Notes: generated by a model not told the origin, from the sequence alone. Counted from the first letter of the stretch, positions 44,630 to 56,264 are shown. The stretch is 64,000 bases of DNA from Verrucomicrobiia bacterium (GCA_035629175.1 DASPIL010000107.1:1-64000); one strand, 5' to 3'. Made by a program: numbers and translations.

Positions 44630-44762
44630 GTGCCGTCAGAATGCGCGGCATGGGCGTGACTAAAAGTGGGTGATCAAACCTGGTTTATGCAAACTCCCTC
44701 TTTCGGGGGAAGCCGAAGGAGAAGTTCCCGAAACTCTAAGCCGCCCGCAAAGAAGCCGCATG

Positions 44763-44819
44763 AGGGTGGCGTCAGGCATCTTGCCTGACGTAGAGGGCGG
44801 CATCCTTGCCGTCCGGAAA
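44763..44819 (+). repeat. Two-hairpin intergenic repeat, plus orientation
   Basis: GTGGCGTCAGGCATCTTGCC region: hairpin 1 GTCAGGCA-TCT-TGCCTGAC (44771-44789) and hairpin 2 GGGCGGCA-TCCT-TGCCGTCC (44795-44814, one G-T pair). It shares layout and much sequence with the reverse complement of 44876-44936. It is an intergenic element, not coding. Confidence 0.7.
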
Positions 44820-44875
44820 AACCGTTAAGCACGAGAGACACTCAGATCCTCTCGATGCGCTCGGCTTCGTTTGAG

Positions 44876-44936
44876 GTTCCTTCCACCGGGCTGGAAGCCC
44901 GGTTCTACGGCCGGCAAGGATGCCTGCCGCCACCGT
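44876..44936 (-). repeat. Two-hairpin intergenic repeat, minus orientation
   Basis: Reverse-oriented partner of 44763-44819. Hairpins are CCGGGC-TGGAA-GCCCGG (44886-44902) and GGCCGGCA-AGGA-TGCCTGCC (44909-44928, one mismatch). Read on the minus strand it begins GTGGCGGCAGGCATCC TTGCC, close to the start of the other copy. The two copies face each other with 56 bp between them. Confidence 0.7.
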
Positions 44937-44943
44937 GGGCCCA

Positions 44944-44972
44944 TAGGCGCCGCATTTGGCGCCTACCGTTTT
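44944..44972 (+). terminator. Rho-independent terminator upstream of the rpmH promoter
   Basis: TAGGCGCC-GCATTT-GGCGCCTA at 44944-44965, a perfect 8-bp stem, followed by CCGTTTT. It probably insulates the rpmH operon from transcription coming from the LURP-one-like gene. Confidence 0.7.
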
Positions 44973-44973
44973 A

Positions 44974-45001
44974 TTGACACTCGAAAGTTCGCTGGTATTC
45001 T
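44974..45001 (+). promoter_or_regulatory. Sigma-70 promoter of the rpmH operon
   Basis: TTGACA at 44974-44979, 16-bp spacer, TATTCT at 44996-45001. Transcription would start near 45008 and leave a leader of about 70 bases before the rpmH ATG. It follows the terminator directly. Confidence 0.75.
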
Positions 45002-45079
45002 CCCGCGTTCCGGTTTCCGGGCTGTTCCCATGCGCCATGCGCGGCAAGTGTTTTCCGGGGCAGCAACAGATTTGATTTT

Positions 45080-45217
45080 ATGAAGAGACAGTATCAACCG
45101 TCGAAGATTCGCCGTAAGCGGCAGCACGGATTTCTTTCGCGCAACAGCAAGAAGAGCGGAAAAGCCATCCTGGCGAATCGCCGCCGCGTGGGCCGCAAGC
45201 GCCTGACTCCCGTCTAG
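45080..45217 (+). CDS. rpmH: 50S ribosomal protein L34
   Basis: A 45-residue basic protein, too short for a standard ORF cut-off. It begins [20 protein letters not shown] and ends [12 protein letters not shown], the unmistakable L34 pattern. It is part of the large ribosomal subunit, with the stop TAG at 45215-45217 and rnpA starting 10 bp later. No clear Shine-Dalgarno site precedes the ATG. Promoter at 44974. Confidence 0.97.
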   Translation: MKRQYQPSKIRRKRQHGFLSRNSKKSGKAILANRRRVGRKRLTPV

Positions 45218-45227
45218 GAACCGGCCC

Positions 45228-45593
45228 ATGGCCGCCGCTTCCCAGCCGCTGACGTTTACCCGCGCGATGCGGATCAAGCAGGGGCGGGACTTCTCGCGCA
45301 TTCGCCAGCAGGGCCAGCGTGTGGTTCACGGTTGCCTGATTGCTAACTGGCACAAAATGCCTGCGGGTGCGCAACCCCGGCTGGGGTTGGTGACGAGCGC
45401 AAAAATCGGGAATGCGGTGGTTCGCAACCGGGCACGACGACTGATGCGGGAGGCTTTTCGATTGCATCAACATGATTTACTCGGGCCGGTGGACCTGGTC
45501 CTCGTGGCCCGCGCATCGATAGTGGGAAAGCCACTCGCAAGCGTGGAGAAGGACTTTTTGACAACCCTGCGCAAGGCGGGATTGCTGAACTGA
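45228..45593 (+). CDS. rnpA: Ribonuclease P protein component
   Basis: 121 residues; protein subunit that helps the RNase P RNA bind precursor tRNA for 5' processing. The family signature is clear: [20 protein letters not shown] (RNR motif) and an early F-x-R-I-R-Q-Q-G segment ([12 protein letters not shown]). The start at 45228 adds about 13 residues before the conserved MRIKQGRDF; the ATG there (45267) is the alternative. The standard place is directly behind rpmH. Confidence 0.95.
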   Translation: MAAASQPLTFTRAMRIKQGRDFSRIRQQGQRVVHGCLIANWHKMPAGAQPRLGLVTSAKIGNAVVRNRARRLMREAFRLHQHDLLGPVDLVLVARASIVGKPLASVEKDFLTTLRKAGLLN

Positions 45594-45612
45594 CGAGCGA
45601 GGAACGATTCAA

Positions 45613-45903
45613 ATGAATCCGGCGCAACACATTCTTGTCCTGCTCGTGCGGATCTATCGCTGGGTGCTGTCCCCCGCCAAGACTTTCCTCTTTGGTCCGC
45701 TGGGCCATTGTCGCTTTGAACCGAGTTGCTCCCAATATGCCATGGACGCAGTGATGGCGCACGGCGCTGCCCGCGGTACGTGGCTCGCCTTTCGTCGCAT
45801 TTGCCGGTGTCATCCCCGCGGTGGATGCGGGTGGGACCCTGTGCCTCCTGCCAGCCAGCGCCGACGCGGCGTTGAGGTGCAGGCCGCAGCCGTTTCCAAA
45901 TAA
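45613..45903 (+). CDS. yidD: Membrane protein insertion efficiency factor YidD
   Basis: 96 residues, matching YidD: an N-terminal amphipathic helix ([17 protein letters not shown]), then [20 protein letters not shown] with the conserved cysteines, and [18 protein letters not shown]. It assists YidC-dependent insertion of membrane proteins. It lies between rnpA (19 bp upstream) and yidC (5 bp downstream), as in most bacteria. Confidence 0.95.
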   Translation: MNPAQHILVLLVRIYRWVLSPAKTFLFGPLGHCRFEPSCSQYAMDAVMAHGAARGTWLAFRRICRCHPRGGCGWDPVPPASQRRRGVEVQAAAVSK

Positions 45904-45908
45904 CTTTC

Positions 45909-47705
45909 ATGGATCGTAAAACCATCTTCATCATCGTCGCTTGCATTGGCCTTCTGCTCGGCTGGAACGCCCTCATTTCACGGCTTTATCCACCCGTTCC
46001 CGTACCCGTTCAAAGCTCGACCAACAACGTGGCAGAGGTGCCCCCCGTTACTGTTGCAGGAACGAACAGTGCGAATGCCGCGTTTTCACCCGCGACGAGC
46101 ACGCTCGGCACCAACATTGCGCAATTGACGGACACGAATGTGGCGGAACAAACCCTCGTGGTCAGCAACGAGAACGCCCGTTACACCTTCAGCACGCACG
46201 GCGGGGGCTTGAAGCAGATCGACCTCGTCGGCGCGAGCACATCGCGGGAGCGCCGCCAGGGTGTTGCGCCCACGCTGAACGCAGGAGCCCGCATCGCCAC
46301 CATGGCTGCAATGGATGGAACGATGCTTGACGGCAACGGCGTGTATCATCTTTCCGAGACACCCACGGGTGTCCGTGCGGAAAAGCAGCTGCCCAATGGA
46401 CTGGCGATCATTAAAGAGTTCACCATCCGCTCGAACTACATGGTTTCGGTCGCGTTGCGCCTGCAGAATGCCTCGCAGCAGCCGATTGCGTTGCCTGAGC
46501 AGAAATGGGTGGTTGGAACGGCGACGCCCCTCACACCCGACGACGATGGATTGACCCTGGGAATTTTCTGGTCGAATGGTGAGACACCCGAGGACATCAG
46601 TTCCGGCTGGTTCGCCAATCGCACGCTAGGTTGTTTTCCAGGAACACCGCGGACGGAATATCGCGACGGACAAAGCAATGTCGTCTGGGCCGCGGTTCAC
46701 AACCAGTTCTTCGCGATCGTGGCCATGCCCCGCGAACCGGCGAATCAGATCTACGGACGTTCATTGTTGATGCCTCCGCCGAGTGCTGAGTTGATGCGCA
46801 CCAACTCGCGAGTGGTGAAGGAGCCGAAAGCCTACGAAGCAGCGCTGGTGTATGCAGCGGCCACGCTCGCGCCGGGACAGGCGATCGATCGCCACATTGA
46901 GCTCTACGCGGGACCCAAGGAATACAAAACCCTGGCGAGCATCGCGGGAACGCACAACGACATGGTGAACGTCGTGATGGGATTTGGCGGGTGGTTTGGC
47001 GGCTTCTTCGGGTTCTTTTCGAAAATGCTCCTGCTGGGCATGAACGGCCTGCACGATCTGCTCAGCCTGCCCTACGGATGGTGCATCATTGTCATTACGG
47101 TCATCGTCAAGCTCCTCTTCTGGCCCCTCACTGCGGCAAGCACCCGCTCCATGAAGCGCATGGCGGCATTGCAGCCGCAGATGAAGGCGATTGCCGACAA
47201 ATACAAGGAAGACCCGGTCAAGCGGAACCAGAAGACCATGGAGTTCATGCGGGAAAACAAGGTGAACCCGCTGGGCGGATGTCTGCCCATGCTGCTGCAG
47301 ATGCCGGTGTTCATCGGATTCTTCTACATGATCCGCAGCGCGATCGAGTTGCGCGGCGCGGAGTTCCTGTGGGTGCCCGACCTGTCGCGGCCCGACACGC
47401 TCTTCTTTATTCCCGGAATCAATTTTCCGTTCAACGTGCTGCCCCTTCTGATGGGTGGAACGATGCTATGGCAGGCGCATTTGACGCCGCCATCGCCCGG
47501 CATGGATCCGATGCAGCAGAAGATCATGAAGTACATGCCCCTCATGTTCATGGTGTTCCTCTACAATTATTCCTCGGGCCTCGCGCTGTATTGGACCGTG
47601 AACAATCTGCTGACGATTCTTCAGACCAAGCTGACGAAAACGAATCCGCTGCCCACGCCTGCGCCTGCTCCCGCCTTGACGGCGCACGGGAAAAAGAAGA
47701 AATAG
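45909..47705 (+). CDS. yidC: Membrane protein insertase YidC
   Basis: 598 residues, YidC/Oxa1 insertase of the Gram-negative type. An N-terminal helix (IFIIVACIGLLLGWNALI) is followed by a Thr/Asn-rich linker and the large periplasmic P1 domain (about 70-340: ARYTFSTHGGGLKQIDLVGA to AIDRHIELYAGPKEYK). The conserved C-terminal membrane domain follows (GWCIIVITVIVKLLFWPLT, MAALQPQMKAIADKYKEDP, NPLGGCLPMLLQMPVFIGFF, PLMFMVFLYNYSSGLALYW). The C-terminus is basic (HGKKKK). It acts alone or with SecYEG. The next gene (khpB) starts 32 bp after the stop. Confidence 0.97.
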   Translation: MDRKTIFIIVACIGLLLGWNALISRLYPPVPVPVQSSTNNVAEVPPVTVAGTNSANAAFSPATSTLGTNIAQLTDTNVAEQTLVVSNENARYTFSTHGGGLKQIDLVGASTSRERRQGVAPTLNAGARIATMAAMDGTMLDGNGVYHLSETPTGVRAEKQLPNGLAIIKEFTIRSNYMVSVALRLQNASQQPIALPEQKWVVGTATPLTPDDDGLTLGIFWSNGETPEDISSGWFANRTLGCFPGTPRTEYRDGQSNVVWAAVHNQFFAIVAMPREPANQIYGRSLLMPPPSAELMRTNSRVVKEPKAYEAALVYAAATLAPGQAIDRHIELYAGPKEYKTLASIAGTHNDMVNVVMGFGGWFGGFFGFFSKMLLLGMNGLHDLLSLPYGWCIIVITVIVKLLFWPLTAASTRSMKRMAALQPQMKAIADKYKEDPVKRNQKTMEFMRENKVNPLGGCLPMLLQMPVFIGFFYMIRSAIELRGAEFLWVPDLSRPDTLFFIPGINFPFNVLPLLMGGTMLWQAHLTPPSPGMDPMQQKIMKYMPLMFMVFLYNYSSGLALYWTVNNLLTILQTKLTKTNPLPTPAPAPALTAHGKKKK

Positions 47706-47737
47706 ACGCGAACCATTCGCCAACGCCCTTTACTGAC

Positions 47738-48187
47738 ATGCCTGCCCAACCCAAAGAAACGCTGGAGAAGGTTCTGCAACTGCTCGGGTTCGATGTCACG
47801 ATCGAGGAACATACGCTGGAAGATGGCGTTCTCCTCGACGTGAAAACGGAGGAATCCGGGCGGCTGATCGGACGCCAGGGCCAGACGCTTTCAGACCTTC
47901 AATACCTGACAAATCGCCTGCTGTTTCAGCAGGATCCGGCCGCGCCCAAGGTGATGGTGGATGTAGGCGGTTATCGTGCCGAAGCCCGCGAAGCGCTGGT
48001 CAAGAAGGCCAAGGAAGCGGCCGAAAAGGTGCGGCGCTGGGGTGACGTGGTGGAACTGGAGCCGTTAAGCGCGTTCGACCGGCGCATCATTCATCAGGCC
48101 TTGCGAGATGATCCCGGCGTTGAGACCCACAGCGTGGAAGTGGAAGGCACGGACAAGAAGGCTATTCTGCTGCGGCCAAAACATTAA
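47738..48187 (+). CDS. khpB: KH/R3H RNA-binding protein (Jag/KhpB family)
   Basis: 149 residues from the ATG at 47738; the open frame further upstream runs out of phase inside yidC and is not coding. It has a KH domain (LLDVKTEESGRLIGRQGQTL, then LQYLTNRLL) and a C-terminal R3H domain (LEPLSAFDRRIIHQALRDD). It lacks the N-terminal Jag domain of Firmicute proteins, as is usual in this group. It likely binds RNA as part of post-transcriptional control. The position after yidC is the conserved one. Confidence 0.93.
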   Translation: MPAQPKETLEKVLQLLGFDVTIEEHTLEDGVLLDVKTEESGRLIGRQGQTLSDLQYLTNRLLFQQDPAAPKVMVDVGGYRAEAREALVKKAKEAAEKVRRWGDVVELEPLSAFDRRIIHQALRDDPGVETHSVEVEGTDKKAILLRPKH

Positions 48188-48250
48188 GTCCGCCTGGCAA
48201 GGCGACAGCCAAACGGTGCGAACGCAATTTTCCCGTCGGTTTTTCCCAGC

Positions 48251-48877
48251 TTATTGCTGAGGCAGCTTGTGCGACGGGTCGGAACACGTGGGAGGTTGAT
48301 TGACGGCGTTCAACGTATAGGTTCCGCCGACAGGACACGCAGGAATGGCATTGCCGAGATAGGATGCGATCTCAGCGGGTTGGGGCATGGCTGTGGCAGG
48401 TTTCTGATGCTCGAGAGCCCACTGCTGTTTCGCTCCATCCAGCCGCCGCAGGTTGTTCACACAGGCGTTCATCTGCATCTGTAACGCCCGTTCGGCGCGA
48501 ATGTTGGCAACCATCATGGCGTTCGACTGCGCATTTTGCGCGACTTGGGCGACCTCGGTGCGAGCCGCTTCAGCCTGACTCTGCGCGCGCGACAGGTCCT
48601 GGGTGAGCCGCTTGGATTGATCCCGCAACTGGCTGACTTCGCCGCGCAGGCGGATCAACTCGTCCTTGTCCTTGCGGGACACCATCACTTGATCTTCCGA
48701 AAGCTGGCTGCGTGATTCGAATTCGGCGACCTGTGTCTGGAGCTGTTCGGCGAGGGCGGCGGTTTCGCGGAGTTGGGCTAGTTCTTTTTCCTTCGCCTGG
48801 CTCTTCACATACACCGCGGCGAGGCCTGACCCGAGTCCGATTGCAAGAATCCAGGGCAACAAAATGTTCAGCTTCAT
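48251..48877 (-). CDS. Membrane-anchored coiled-coil protein with pseudopilin-like C-terminal domain
   Basis: 208 residues from the ATG at 48877 (MKLNILLPWILAIGLGSGLA). The longer open frame starts inside tRNA-Arg and is rejected. One N-terminal membrane helix is followed by a coiled coil of about 100 residues (ELAQLRETAALAEQLQTQVA to EAARTEVAQVAQNAQ). The last 65 residues (ACVNNLRRLDGAKQQWALE, IPACPVGGTYTLNAVNQPPT) match the globular head of verrucomicrobial type II pseudopilins, but the prepilin leader is missing. It may be a structural partner of the pseudopilus. The gene is convergent with khpB. Confidence 0.75.
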   Translation of the reverse strand: MKLNILLPWILAIGLGSGLAAVYVKSQAKEKELAQLRETAALAEQLQTQVAEFESRSQLSEDQVMVSRKDKDELIRLRGEVSQLRDQSKRLTQDLSRAQSQAEAARTEVAQVAQNAQSNAMMVANIRAERALQMQMNACVNNLRRLDGAKQQWALEHQKPATAMPQPAEIASYLGNAIPACPVGGTYTLNAVNQPPTCSDPSHKLPQQ

Positions 48878-48893
48878 GTGATCCTTAGGAAAG

Positions 48894-48970
48894 TGGTGCG
48901 CGAGGCGGGGGTCGAACCCACAACCTTCGGCTCCGGAGGCCGACGCTCTATCCAATTGAGCTACTCGCGC
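48894..48970 (-). tRNA. tRNA-Arg (anticodon CCG), CCA encoded
   Basis: On the minus strand it reads GCGCGAG acceptor, D arm GCTCAATTGGATAGAGC, anticodon stem TCGGC/GCCGA around CTCCGGA, T arm GTGGG-TTCGACC-CCCGC and CTCGCGC acceptor, then A and CCA. Anticodon CCG reads CGG. All four stems close. Confidence 0.96.
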
Positions 48971-49234
48971 GTGTTGCGGCAAAAACTAGGTCAATTCCCC
49001 GCTGCGGGCAATCAGTTAATGGCGAGCGCCTGAAGACGCGCGCGCATCCTTAAATACTTGGGAACGCCGCAACCAAGACGGGAATGAAGAAATCCCTGAG
49101 AGGGGCATTCTCCTGGGAGTGACCTTTCACCCGATTGGGTGGGGGTGAGTTTCTTGACGCGCCCTGTGCGAACGAGTTTTTTATAGACCATGTCGGCCGA
49201 AGCCCGTAATTTATGCGAGTTCCTTTTTTCGAAC

Positions 49235-52573
<3,339 letters not shown>

Positions 52574-52638
52574 TCAAGCCGCACAATAAGCTCACATAGT
52601 TTTCGCTGGTAAGCGCCGGTTGAGTGTGATTCGCTCAG

Positions 52639-52652
52639 CCGGACTTGTCCGG
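52639..52652. promoter_or_regulatory. Inverted repeat before the symporter gene
   Basis: CCGGAC-TT-GTCCGG, perfect 6-bp arms, 65 bp upstream of the symporter ATG in the 144-bp gap after the GH2 gene. It could be an operator or a short hairpin; no T-run follows. Confidence 0.35.
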
Positions 52653-52717
52653 ACCTTGCGGACACCTCAACACCGCGAACGGCAGAAACAGAACCGAACA
52701 CAGAACTGGAACCAACT

Positions 52718-54652
52718 ATGGAGACCATCAACCTTGGTGGAATTGATTACGCTATCCTGCTTATTTACGTAGCCGCCGTTGTGGGGATTGGGTTTGCCCT
52801 CAAGCGCTACATGAAAAGTTCGTCCGACTTCCTCACGTCGGGACGATCGATCCCCACATGGGTGACCGGACTTGCGTTCATTTCAGCGAACCTGGGAGCG
52901 TTGGAACTGGTTGGGATGGCGGCAAGCGGCGCGAAATATGGCATCGCCACGAGCCATTTCTATTGGGTGGGCGCGATTCCAGCGATGGTGTTTCTGGCGG
53001 TGTTCATGATGCCGTTTTACTACGGCTCAAAGGCGCGATCCGTTCCCGAGTACTTGAAGATGCGGTTTGATGAACGCGTGCGGGCGCTGAATTCCGTCGC
53101 GTTCGCCGTCATGACCGTCTTCGCGTCAGGCATTTCGATGAACGCGCTGGCCAAGCTGCTGAACCAGTTGCTGGGATGGGATTACCATCTGGCCCTGTGG
53201 ATCTGCTCGGGCGTCGTGCTGTTGTATGTGCTCAAGGGTGGCCTGACTTCCGCGATCTACACCGAGGTGCTGCAGTTCTTCATGATTGTGCTGGGCTTTG
53301 CTCCCGTTGTTTACCTGGGGCTGAAGGACGTTGGCGGCTGGGGTGCCATGAACAAGACCCTGGAGACGGTAGCAACCAATCCCTCAGGCGTTTACCTGGC
53401 CGAAGCTGGCAAAACCTTTGAGCCGAATGCATGGACCAGCGCATGGCAGCCGCTGCTCGCCGGCCCCGCCAACAATCCGATGGGCGTCGATATTTTCGCA
53501 ATGGTCTTCGGACTCGGCTTTGTGCTGTCGTTTGGTTACTGGTGCACCAACTTCCTCGTGGTTCAACGCGCCATGGCGGCGAAGAACATGACGGCCGCCC
53601 GGAACACCCCTCTTGTCGCGGCGGTGCCGAAAATGATTTTTCCAATCCTGGTGATTGTTCCGGGAATGATCGCTGTTGCGCTTACGGCGATGCCTGAAAA
53701 AGGCTTTCGCATCCCGCCGCCGCCGATCAGTTCGCAGGTGTATACCGCTTCAGCGGAAGTGGTGAAGCAGGCCAGCCCCGCTGATCCCAATGCGGCTGTC
53801 GAATCCATCACGAAAGCCATGGGCAAGAAGATGGACAACGTGAAACTGGTCGCGCTTGTAAGCCAGGCTCCGACCTTGAACGACGACCAGATCAAGACGC
53901 GCCTGCACGACGCCGTGGCTGAATACGATTACGACGGCGTGATCCTTTCGCTCGTGAAGAAGTATTGTCCGCCGGGCCTGCTGGGGCTCGCATTGACAGC
54001 GCTGCTGGCATCGTTCATGTCCGGAATGGCGGGCAACGTCACAGCCTTCAACACCGTCTGGACCTATGATCTCTATCAAGCCTACTTCGCTCCCAACAAG
54101 AGCGACTCCCATTACATGTGGATGGGCAAGGTGATCACAGTGGTGGGAATCCTGTTGAGCATCGCCTGCGCTTACTTTGCCAAGCAGTACAACAATGCGA
54201 TGGACATCATTCAGCTCGTGTTCGGATTTGTGAACGCGCCGCTGTTTGCGACGTTCCTGCTGGGAATGTTCTGGGCGCGCTGCACTGCGACGGGAGCGTT
54301 CTATGGGCTCTTCGGAGGGATTGGTGCTTCCGCCCTGTTCCATGCCCTGACCATTGCGGGCAGCAACGCGCCGGGGGTGAAGGGCGGCTATCTGGCCGTG
54401 AAGCAGGTATTCCCGAGCGAAATGGCGCAGAACTTCTGGCTGGCCGCCTTCGCGTTCATCGTGTGTTTTGTCCTGACGCTCGTGATTTCACTGGCAACCA
54501 AACGGACCAAAACCAATGAAGAGCTGACGGGCCTGGTCTATTCGCTCACGCCCAAGATCAAAGACGAGAACCAGGCCTGGTATGTGCGTCCTGCAGTGGT
54601 CGGAACGATTCTGCTGATCGCCTGTGTGATCCTGAACATCATCTTCTGGTAA
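52718..54652 (+). CDS. Sodium:solute symporter (SSS/SGLT family)
   Basis: 644 residues with about 13-14 membrane helices. Family features: the N-terminal LLIYVAAVVGIGFALKRYMK, SDFLTSGRSIPTWVTGLAFI, KYGIATSHFYWVGAIPAMV and FGLGFVLSFGYWCTNFLVVQ, as in SGLT-type sugar transporters. It imports sugars (or related solutes) driven by sodium. A hydrophilic insertion of about 90 residues between helices (ITKAMGKKMDNVKLVALVSQ region) is longer than usual. It stands behind the GH2 gene and before a small membrane protein, which supports a role in uptake of the released sugar. Confidence 0.93.
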   Translation: METINLGGIDYAILLIYVAAVVGIGFALKRYMKSSSDFLTSGRSIPTWVTGLAFISANLGALELVGMAASGAKYGIATSHFYWVGAIPAMVFLAVFMMPFYYGSKARSVPEYLKMRFDERVRALNSVAFAVMTVFASGISMNALAKLLNQLLGWDYHLALWICSGVVLLYVLKGGLTSAIYTEVLQFFMIVLGFAPVVYLGLKDVGGWGAMNKTLETVATNPSGVYLAEAGKTFEPNAWTSAWQPLLAGPANNPMGVDIFAMVFGLGFVLSFGYWCTNFLVVQRAMAAKNMTAARNTPLVAAVPKMIFPILVIVPGMIAVALTAMPEKGFRIPPPPISSQVYTASAEVVKQASPADPNAAVESITKAMGKKMDNVKLVALVSQAPTLNDDQIKTRLHDAVAEYDYDGVILSLVKKYCPPGLLGLALTALLASFMSGMAGNVTAFNTVWTYDLYQAYFAPNKSDSHYMWMGKVITVVGILLSIACAYFAKQYNNAMDIIQLVFGFVNAPLFATFLLGMFWARCTATGAFYGLFGGIGASALFHALTIAGSNAPGVKGGYLAVKQVFPSEMAQNFWLAAFAFIVCFVLTLVISLATKRTKTNEELTGLVYSLTPKIKDENQAWYVRPAVVGTILLIACVILNIIFW

Positions 54653-54679
54653 ACCTTAACCAAGCACCGAAGGACTTTT

Positions 54680-54898
54680 ATGGGACTCGACCTACGCTGG
54701 CCAATCGGCCTCATGTTCACGCTCATCGGAGCACTGCTGACGATCAATGGGATGCTCACGGGATCGAATCCCGAAGTGCTGCAACGCTCGCTCGGGATCA
54801 ACATCAACCTGATCTGGGGCATCATCCTGCTTCTCTTCGGAGCGCTCATGCTGTTTCTCGCCATGCGCGGCGGAAAGAAATCAGGCCCCACCAAATAG
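54680..54898 (+). CDS. Small two-helix membrane protein
   Basis: 72 residues with two hydrophobic segments (WPIGLMFTLIGALLTINGML and LIWGIILLLFGALMLFLAM) and a basic C-terminus (RGGKKSGPTK). It starts 27 bp after the symporter stop, with AAGGA shortly before its ATG. I remember similar short proteins beside SSS symporters in Verrucomicrobiota and Acidobacteria (memory only). It may be a small subunit or stabiliser of the transporter. Confidence 0.75.
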   Translation: MGLDLRWPIGLMFTLIGALLTINGMLTGSNPEVLQRSLGININLIWGIILLLFGALMLFLAMRGGKKSGPTK

Positions 54899-54912
54899 AA
54901 TCTCAGATTTCC

Positions 54913-54930
54913 AATCTCAAAGTTGAGATT
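54913..54930. promoter_or_regulatory. Palindrome upstream of the dicarboxylate carrier gene
   Basis: AATCTCAA-AG-TTGAGATT, perfect 8-bp arms, 38 bp before the ATG at 54969; a further half AATCTCAGATT lies just left of it at 54899-54909. It could be an operator. Such AT-rich AATCTCA/TGAGATT phrases may also be simple repeats. Confidence 0.3.
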
Positions 54931-54968
54931 TGAACGATGCTGAGGGCGCCATCGCAGAATGCCGCCGC

Positions 54969-56231
54969 ATGAAGCGAATTCCGCAGCACCTCCAAATCCT
55001 GGGCGCCATTGCCCTTGGTGTGGGTTTCGGAGCAGTCATCGATCCTGATGCAAGCATTGGGGATCTGAAGGTCGTATCCATTCTTCAAGTTGTCGGAGAT
55101 TTGTTCCTCAACTTGTTGAAGATGCTCGTTGTCCCACTGGTCGTCGCCACGATCATTAGCGGCGTGGCGAGTCTCGGTCCCGGCCGCGACTTCGGAAGAA
55201 TCGGAACAAAAGCCCTCATTTACTTCGTCAGCACCACATTCATCGCCGTGTTGATCGGCTTGATGTTCGTGAACTTTGTCCGGCCGGGCACGCGGGGAGA
55301 CGGCGTTGCGCCACTCGCGATGACTGAGGAGGCTCGAACACAGCTCGCGAAGGTTGAGGGAACGGGCGCGGGGACGGTGATGAATGTGCTGATGCGTTTC
55401 GTTCCGCAGAATGTCATTCGCTCCGCGGCCGATGGCGACATGCTCGGACTGATCTTCTTCAGCATCGTGTTCGGCTACTTCGCCGGGCGCCTCACCGGTG
55501 AACGGCATCGGTTGGTGCTTGGATTTTTCCAAGGCATTCACGAGGTCATGCTTCTCGTGACAAACTGGGTGATGCTCTTCGCGCCGCTCGGGGTGTTTGC
55601 CCTTGTCGCTAAAGTCGTCGCGACAACCGGGCTGGACGTCTTTCGCACGGTGGCATTGTTTTTCGTAACGGTTGTCGCTGGGCTCGCCCTCCATTTATTT
55701 GTGTTTTTGCCGCTGCTGGTGCGGCTGATCGGACGAGTCAATCCGGTCCGCCATTTCCGCGCAATGATGCCTGCGCTGGTCACGGCATTTTCCACAGCAT
55801 CCTCGTCCGCGACCCTGCCGCTGACTTTGAAGTGCATCGAGCAACGGGCGGGCGTGTCGAGCCGAACTTCGGGAATCGTGGTGCCGCTGGGCGCGACCGT
55901 GAACATGGACGGAACCGCGCTTTACGAATGCGTGGCCGTGTTGTTCATTGCGCAGGTTTACGGGGTGGAACTCTCACTCGGCGCGCAGTTCACAGTGGTG
56001 CTGCTTGCCCTGCTGACAAGCATTGGCGTCGCGGGAATTCCGGCTGCAAGCCTGGTTGCAATCGTCATCATCATGAATGCCGTCGGAGTTCCCGCCGAGG
56101 GATTGGGACTCATCCTAGCGGTCGATAGGATCCTCGACATGTGCCGCACCGCAGTGAATGTCTTCAGCGACAGTTGCGGCGCCGTGATCATCGCGCGAAC
56201 GGAAGGCGAGCAACAGGTTCTCGCCGCGTGA
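54969..56231 (+). CDS. Dicarboxylate/amino acid:cation symporter (DctA/GltP family)
   Basis: 420 residues from the ATG at 54969 (MKRIPQHLQILGAIALGV). Eight membrane helices and two hairpins are expected for this SDF family. Signature segments: TAFSTASSSATLPLTLKCIE (serine-rich hairpin), VVPLGATVNMDGTALYECVA and VPAEGLGLILAVDRILDMCR. It imports C4-dicarboxylates or acidic/neutral amino acids with sodium or protons. The residues GVGFGAVIDPDASI after helix 1 fit GltP-type members. Substrate not resolved. It lies between sugar-use genes but in its own transcription unit. Confidence 0.92.
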   Translation: MKRIPQHLQILGAIALGVGFGAVIDPDASIGDLKVVSILQVVGDLFLNLLKMLVVPLVVATIISGVASLGPGRDFGRIGTKALIYFVSTTFIAVLIGLMFVNFVRPGTRGDGVAPLAMTEEARTQLAKVEGTGAGTVMNVLMRFVPQNVIRSAADGDMLGLIFFSIVFGYFAGRLTGERHRLVLGFFQGIHEVMLLVTNWVMLFAPLGVFALVAKVVATTGLDVFRTVALFFVTVVAGLALHLFVFLPLLVRLIGRVNPVRHFRAMMPALVTAFSTASSSATLPLTLKCIEQRAGVSSRTSGIVVPLGATVNMDGTALYECVAVLFIAQVYGVELSLGAQFTVVLLALLTSIGVAGIPAASLVAIVIIMNAVGVPAEGLGLILAVDRILDMCRTAVNVFSDSCGAVIIARTEGEQQVLAA

Positions 56232-56264
56232 ACCCACTCTGCGCGCCTGATTGATCGCGCCCGC

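Noticed and set aside
44701-44733. TTTCGGG ... CCCGAAA hairpin after the LURP-one-like gene
   Set aside because: Long loop and no T-run; not convincing as a terminator.
44763-44936. CRISPR-like array
   Set aside because: Only two units in opposite orientation without regular spacers.
46991-47737. Upstream part of the khpB reading frame
   Set aside because: Runs out of phase inside yidC; the KH protein begins at 47738.
48878-48982. N-terminal extension of the coiled-coil gene reading RVAQLDRASASGAEGCGF
   Set aside because: It is translated tRNA-Arg sequence; the real start is the ATG at 48877.
49154-49187. TTGACG and TATAGA before tRNA-Thr as a promoter
   Set aside because: Spacing is 22 bp, too long for a sigma-70 site.
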